64,000 bases of DNA, taken from the NCBI RefSeq assembly GCF_907165205.1, contig NC_058193.1:36597021-36661020 (forward strand), in the 5' to 3' direction. The position numbers were made by a program, and so were the translations under genes. The DNA comes from Coccinella septempunctata (taxonomy: Eukaryota; Arthropoda; Insecta; Coleoptera; Coccinellidae). Under the pieces are notes generated by a model. That model was not told the DNA's origin, did not search any database, and worked only from the letters and a program-made list of their open reading frames with translations. Below are positions 59,785 through 64,000 of the stretch, piece by piece (positions within the stretch are counted from its first letter, which is position 1; every line of letters begins with the position of its first letter).

Positions 59785-59960
59785 TGTGGTCCAACGAAAC
59801 CCGTCAATTTTTGATTGGAAGGGGAACAACTTTTCAGCTCTTTGCATTCCCGTAACTGACAAATAAAATAGTGAAAGAATACTTACCTACTTTTGTGATT
59901 AGTTTATTGAATGCTGGAAATGGGCACCATTCTCTTCTATGCAGGTTTCAGTGTAGCATA
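59785..59960 (-). repeat. Dispersed repeat ending in TTGGACCAC (copy B)
   Basis: The reverse complement shares CAATAAACTAATCACAAAAG, CAGTTACGGGAATGCAAAG, AAAAGTTGTTCCCCTTC and TTGACGGGTT with 17.17-17.46 kb, in the same order. It ends GTTGGACCACACTG. Confidence 0.75.
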
Positions 59961-60409
59961 ACCATTCAGGCATCTTGCATTTTTCCCAAATCAGGTTTTT
60001 GGCTCTCCCTCAGCGGGCTTAAGTTTTAATCGGAAGTTGAGATTCCTGTTTCTGTAATGAAGTTCGGTTTGGGTTTGGTAAGGTCAGATAATCTGCGAAA
60101 CTTTTGAATTTTTTCAATTGCTTTATCGATTGTTCCCCAGGCAAAGTGGGAGATTGGAATGGAATTGTATTTTTATCCCACCATCAGCGTCCAATTTTAT
60201 GTTCCGTTGAATTTTGTCGGAATTCCGCTGAAGCTTTGTCTATATTACTTTCGCTTCGAAGTGGGGAGTAAAGTGGGGATTTTAGGTGTCTTTGGAGGTG
60301 TTGAGGAAGGAGTTCAATCAGATATACTCATTTCTTCCTCATGCTGCTTTTTTCACACTCCTGTTATGCGGGATTGACAATGAAAATTCGAATTCTTTAA
60401 CTCAAAACC
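59961..60409. other. No gene recognised
   Basis: One 72-codon ORF, no motif. Confidence 0.4.
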
Positions 60410-60690
60410 ATCCTGAACAATTCATTGATGTATCCCGTTATCGGGAATGAATCAACAAAAAGACCAAAAAAGGAAAAAAAAAGAAAAGAAAGGAAAAAAA
60501 AAGAAAAGAAAGAAAAAAAAGAAAAGAAAAAATAGTGCGAACAGTCTTATAATTTTTCAGGGCTAATTGCGACTGTGTGCTCTCCTGTGACTGTAGAGAC
60601 TCGAATGTGACCTACAGATCCTACCACATTCCGGGCATGGATAGTCACCAACCAGATCTGGCCGCCGCTGTATCCTTCTCGAGTAATTGA
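60410..60690 (-). mobile_element. LINE 3' end, strongly 5'-truncated
   Basis: The minus strand carries the zinc-finger end, stop and 3' untranslated region of the LINE seen at 20.85-21.78 kb, with a TGAATTG tail near 60410. The break on its 5' side is at about 60690. Within the 3' untranslated region a purine tract (60461-60533, A with interspersed G) has expanded. Confidence 0.85.
60461..60533 (+). repeat. Polypurine tract
   Basis: About 70 nt consisting almost only of A and G (AAAAGAAAAGAAAGG-type units) within the LINE 3' region. Such tracts expand by slippage and can adopt triplex structure. Confidence 0.85.
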
Positions 60691-60892
60691 TTACCTCCAT
60701 GCGTAGCTAGATGAGAGTGGGTGTACCTACTCCGTTGTTGGTGGAACACTCATGGTAAGTATTGTAGGGGATTTAATCGGAGGGCTATTGAGGAAAGTGG
60801 ATTTTTTCAGGGGTTTCTCGAGCTTTGGGATTACTGTGTCCCACTCAGAGCTCACCTCTAGAAAGGTATCTCATCAGGGCCAGTTTCTGGTT

Positions 60893-61452
60893 CATTCATT
60901 GCTGTATCCCATTACCGGGAATAAATCTACAAAAAGACAAAAAAAAGAACAGACTCATAATTCTTAGGCTAATTGCGACTGTGTGCCCTCCTGTGCATGA
61001 AGAGACCCAACCGTGACCTACAGATCCTTCCACACTCCGGGCATGGATGGTCACCAACCAGATCTGGCCGCCGCTGTATTCTTCTCGAGTCTCCATTATA
61101 ACTGTGCACCATAGACCTCCACTGTGACCTGTCTAACGCTAATTGTTCCCAGTTATGATTGACATTAACTGGTTTTAGGGATTGATATCCTTAAACCGCT
61201 TATACTGGCCTCCTGATTTCCGAGCTTCCTTTGTGAATTCGCCATACAGAGCTATTTTGGGGAGTCTTGTGTCTTGCATCCTCAGAATGTGGCCGCTCCA
61301 TCTGAGTCGGGCCCTCGTTACTTGAGTCTCAATTGTTGTACAACTCGCGCGTTGCAAGACTTCTGCATTCGAAACTTTGTCGAACCATCTGATGTGCATT
61401 ATCTGTCTTAGATGACGTTTTTGCGTTTGTTCAAGCTGTTCAATATGAACAA
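60893..61452 (-). mobile_element. LINE 3' end, second truncated copy
   Basis: On the minus strand, 61175-61507 encodes HIEQLEQTQKRHLRQIMHIR, then FDKVSNAEVLQRASCTTIET and LRWSGHILRMQDTRLPKIAL, nearly identical to 21.2-21.4 kb. Shifts interrupt it after FKD. A zinc-finger region with HR.AH and a stop follow, then an AATG-like tail at about 60895. LINE homology starts at about 61452. It lies in the same orientation as the copy at 60410-60690, about 200 bp apart. Confidence 0.9.
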
Positions 61453-62040
61453 TTAGAATGAGAATAAAATGGTTCACCCTTCCCCAATGACGCTCACCTT
61501 CTTTCATCCCTATTTTCAGTACGAGAGCGATATTATTTTTGTCTTGGCATTCATACGGGATCAGAAACTTTCATCCACCGTCTTAACCCATACCTGAACT
61601 TCAAATTCACACCGCCTTTCTTTCCTACATGTTTTCTTTGGATTATCGGTTGGGAAAACAAAGAGTGCGAGTGGAAATGCGTGTTGTGGGGATATAGATC
61701 GGATCAAGTGGGCTATATCCTGCAACTTCTGAATAAAAATTATAATTCGTCTCATGGGAGAAGTCCTGGAAGGATGAGGAAATTCTGAATGCAATTTGTC
61801 CATCGTGCAGATTGCTCCCGATACTATCGATAGCACAGGCCAACACACATTTTGGTGCCTGCGATTTTTTAACTGTTCCTGAGTAATTTTTGGATGCAGA
61901 ATGTAAAAAAGTTCTCAGATTTTGTCTATCAGATCTAGTTTTTGAGATTTTTAAAAAAAATTGTGTATATAATTTACGTTATAACTGTTATAATAATAAT
62001 ATTACTATTGACAGTTAAAAAAAACAAAGACACATGGATT
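61453..62040. other. No gene recognised
   Basis: One 95-codon ORF on the minus strand without recognisable motif. Very AT-rich from 61.9 kb. Confidence 0.45.
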
Positions 62041-62046
62041 TGAGTA

Positions 62047-62052
62047 TTTATT
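62047..62052 (-). promoter_or_regulatory. Polyadenylation signal after the 306-residue ORF
   Basis: AATAAA on the minus strand, 33 nt downstream of the ORF stop. The position fits a short 3' untranslated region, but in AT-rich DNA chance is possible. Confidence 0.5.
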
Positions 62053-62085
62053 GCAAAAACTTAATTTACATAATTACATTAGTCA

Positions 62086-63006
62086 CTAATCACATAAAAA
62101 TTTTCTTTTATACGATTTTCTAGAATGGAGTTTACTAGGGCAGTCTCGCTGAAGGCTCCAGCAGTAGTCCGCCATCATGTGGCTATCCCATCGTCCTTGA
62201 TAACGATCTTCCATAGTTTTAATATCCTGATGGAATCTTTCCCCCTGTTCTTCACTACAATCACCTAAGTTTTCTGGAAAACGATCTAGGTGTCTGTGGA
62301 GGTAGTGAACTTTTATACTCATGTTACAGCCGAGAATATTAAAATTTGAAAGCATAGTTTCCACTAATTCTACGTAATTCTCTGCTTTATGATTGCCAAG
62401 AAAATTTTGTACTACTTGAACAAATGAACTCCAAGCGTTAGATTCAGTCTCGTTCATTGATGTGGTGAATTGTGGATATTTAACAAGTTGCCTTATTTGA
62501 GGACCATCAAATATACCAGCTTTTAGTTTTTCCGTGCTAATGCCAGGAAATTTACGTGACAAATACCCAAAACAATTTCCATCTCGATTTAAAGCCTTCA
62601 CAAATTGCTTCATTAGGCCTAGCTTGATATGCAAGGGCGGAAGTAACATTTTTTCTCTTGAAACCAAAGGTTCGTTGATCACGTTTTGTATTCCTTGAAT
62701 CATGACATCTCTTGAAGGCCAATTTTTGTTAACCCAGCGCTCATTTTCAGCTCTGCTGTCCCAAAGGCACAAAAAACAAGGATATTTTGTATAACCACTC
62801 TGCTGTCCAAGGAGGAAGTTAATCATTTTTAAATCAACACAAATTGACCACTGATGTTCTTCGTATTTAATTTTTCTCAAAACTAATGCTATTGTTTCAT
62901 ATTCTTCCTTCATGGTAGTAGAATGACCTATAGGAATTGAGCCATATTTGTTACCGTTATGTAAAAGAACACATTTGTTGTCCTTTATCAGAAAAAAATA
63001 TACCAT
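62086..63006 (-). CDS. Uncharacterised multicopy-family protein, probably transposon-derived, N-terminally incomplete
   Basis: Intact ORF of 306 residues, the longest non-repetitive frame in the window. Recognisable blocks: CVLLHNGNKY (12-21), ICVDLKMINFLLGQQSGYTK (55-74), a CFLC pair (77-80), LPPLHIKLGLMKQFVKAL (122-139), FLGNHKAENY (202-211), CNMSIKVHYLHRHLDRFP (227-244), GERFHQDI (255-262) and RYQGRWDSHMMADYCW (268-283). From memory these occur in a large family of unnamed proteins present in many copies in arthropod and cnidarian genomes. No name or activity can be given. A DDE/RNase H-like transposase is possible, with D58 and a Glu of EEQGERF as candidate acidic residues; that is speculation. 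A TAA lies directly before the ATG, and relatives appear to extend upstream, so the 5' part is lost or on another exon. AATAAA follows the stop. Confidence 0.75.
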   Translation of the reverse strand: MVYFFLIKDNKCVLLHNGNKYGSIPIGHSTTMKEEYETIALVLRKIKYEEHQWSICVDLKMINFLLGQQSGYTKYPCFLCLWDSRAENERWVNKNWPSRDVMIQGIQNVINEPLVSREKMLLPPLHIKLGLMKQFVKALNRDGNCFGYLSRKFPGISTEKLKAGIFDGPQIRQLVKYPQFTTSMNETESNAWSSFVQVVQNFLGNHKAENYVELVETMLSNFNILGCNMSIKVHYLHRHLDRFPENLGDCSEEQGERFHQDIKTMEDRYQGRWDSHMMADYCWSLQRDCPSKLHSRKSYKRKFLCD

Positions 63007-63931
63007 TTAAGCTGTAACGTGTATCTAAGAAACTAGAGCTGATAGAAAAAAATCTGGTGGCATTTTTGGAATCAGCACATTAAAAACATCTAAAATCAGA
63101 TGTTAGATTTCCGGCACCAAATTTTTTTTTCATTTTGTTGGCCTGTGTAGTAATTCTGTCGGAAATCAACCAGATCAAATTAAATTTGTTGCTGGAGAGT
63201 CATTAAAGGGGGCGACCAACCTTCTATAGGGCTTCAACTCCGCAGATCCATCGGTGTTTTAATCTTGTAATCGCTCCGAATGAATTTAGCGGAGTTCCTA
63301 TGCGAAATCAAAAGGCGGCAACATTCGGAAGACATTACTTTCCATAGGGGCGTATTGGCATTGCCGAATCCGAGTCGTAAAGTATAAATATTCGTAAAGG
63401 GCCCGAATTGAAAATTGTGAGCAATCGTAATAACTTCGTTCTGAACTTTGTTGATGCCCGAAGTTAAATTAGAAAATATTATGTCGTAAATCAGGTTCGG
63501 GGTCTACTTTTTGGCAGTTACGTTCTGCCAACAGCCGTTAAACGCTCGCCGTTAAATAATGGGGGCAGTCGAGATTAACTGCTGATTCTGGGGATGAGCG
63601 CCTCAAGAAGTTGACGAAGTTTCTGGATGTATGAACGATGAAGAATGTGGGAGTCGCATCTATTCGAATTCAGGCGAGGAATAGTCCTTTCGGGAGGTTT
63701 TAAAGGTAGAATCGTCGAACACATTCATATTGTAATTATAAGAAATCAAGGGGGAAAAAATTATTTTTCACACACTCTAAACTATGTGTGATCACCAGTT
63801 CAAGAACTTTCAAAGTGAAGATGTTGATAAAATCATTGATAAATAGATCCTGAAGGTCCCCAGATCTTGTGTCAAAGGCACTTCATCTGAATCAACCATA
63901 TGGTTAACCATCTACGCTCCACTCCTCCACA
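63007..63931. other. No gene recognised; possible decayed 5' part of the preceding ORF
   Basis: Immediately upstream of the ORF (minus strand) a T-run and stops suggest a frameshifted continuation, but I cannot trace family motifs. The rest, including a GC-richer patch at 63.2-63.6 kb, has no recognisable feature. Confidence 0.4.
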
Positions 63932-64000
63932 TACAAGGATACATTGTGAAATTCGTTGCCTACTATGAAAACAAACAAAATTTCAATGTCAAAATATTTT
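63932..64000 (-). mobile_element. mariner 3' end, cut by the window edge (copy 5)
   Basis: TACAAGGATACATTG followed by TTGCCTACTATG and CAAAATTTCAATGTCAAAATA matches the left end of the copy at 24.46 kb. The transposase, if present, would lie beyond 64000 on the minus strand. Confidence 0.85.

Noticed and set aside
1..64000. CRISPR arrays, operons, riboswitches or prophage
   Set aside because: The window is clearly animal nuclear DNA; no spacer-repeat structure or prokaryotic gene organisation is present.

Overview
This looks like an intergenic or intronic stretch of an arthropod genome, most likely an insect. The evidence is an intron-containing eukaryotic tRNA-Tyr gene, many mariner and Tc1 transposons, decayed non-LTR retrotransposons, AT-rich DNA with no operon structure, and a short interstitial TTAGG-type run. 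The order cannot be fixed from sequence alone. No complete conserved host protein-coding gene is recognisable. The best-supported host gene is tRNA-Tyr(GUA) at 3117-3207 on the minus strand. The best intact long reading frame is a 306-residue ORF at 62086-63006 (minus), which resembles a multicopy, probably transposon-derived animal protein family.

Layout. 0-15 kb: a 174-bp tandem repeat (370-1180), the tRNA, then a large 493-bp satellite (about 7.92-10.69 kb). One satellite monomer carries a 127-bp MITE-like insertion. Inverted copies of the 174-bp repeat abut the satellite at 10.70 kb and recur at 14.3 kb. A mariner deletion derivative lies at 12.6-13.4 kb. 16-28 kb: a damaged mariner (16.0-17.2 kb), a 354-bp tandem duplication (18.4-19.1 kb), a LINE 3' half (20.85-21.78 kb), a near full-length dead mariner (24.46-25.75 kb) and a foldback repeat (26.9-27.3 kb). 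28-42 kb: three copies of a TIR element family with TA target duplications. In one copy the middle has been replaced by about 2.6 kb holding a compound (GT)n / GTGTCGA minisatellite. A jockey/I-like LINE remnant is at 33.9-34.4 kb. 43-54 kb: a Tc1 element (43.18-44.62 kb), a degenerate R2-like LINE tail (45.5-46.3 kb), and two LTR-like repeats of 0.8-0.9 kb in inverted orientation, 4.2 kb apart. A LINE RNase H remnant follows the second repeat. 54-64 kb: an outlying fragment of the 493-bp satellite (56.9 kb), a 482-bp mariner deletion derivative (57.7 kb), two 5'-truncated LINE tails in the same orientation (60.4-61.45 kb), the 306-residue ORF, and the end of a fifth mariner running off the window.

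No set of genes here works together as a pathway. The window is mainly a record of transposon invasion, internal deletion and satellite expansion. I found no convincing new biological system. The items most worth following are the 306-residue ORF family, the satellite/MITE insertion, the transposon with a replaced core, the inverted LTR-like pair and a possible 42-nt exon at 19.65 kb. Most other stretches hold only short, unrecognisable ORFs.
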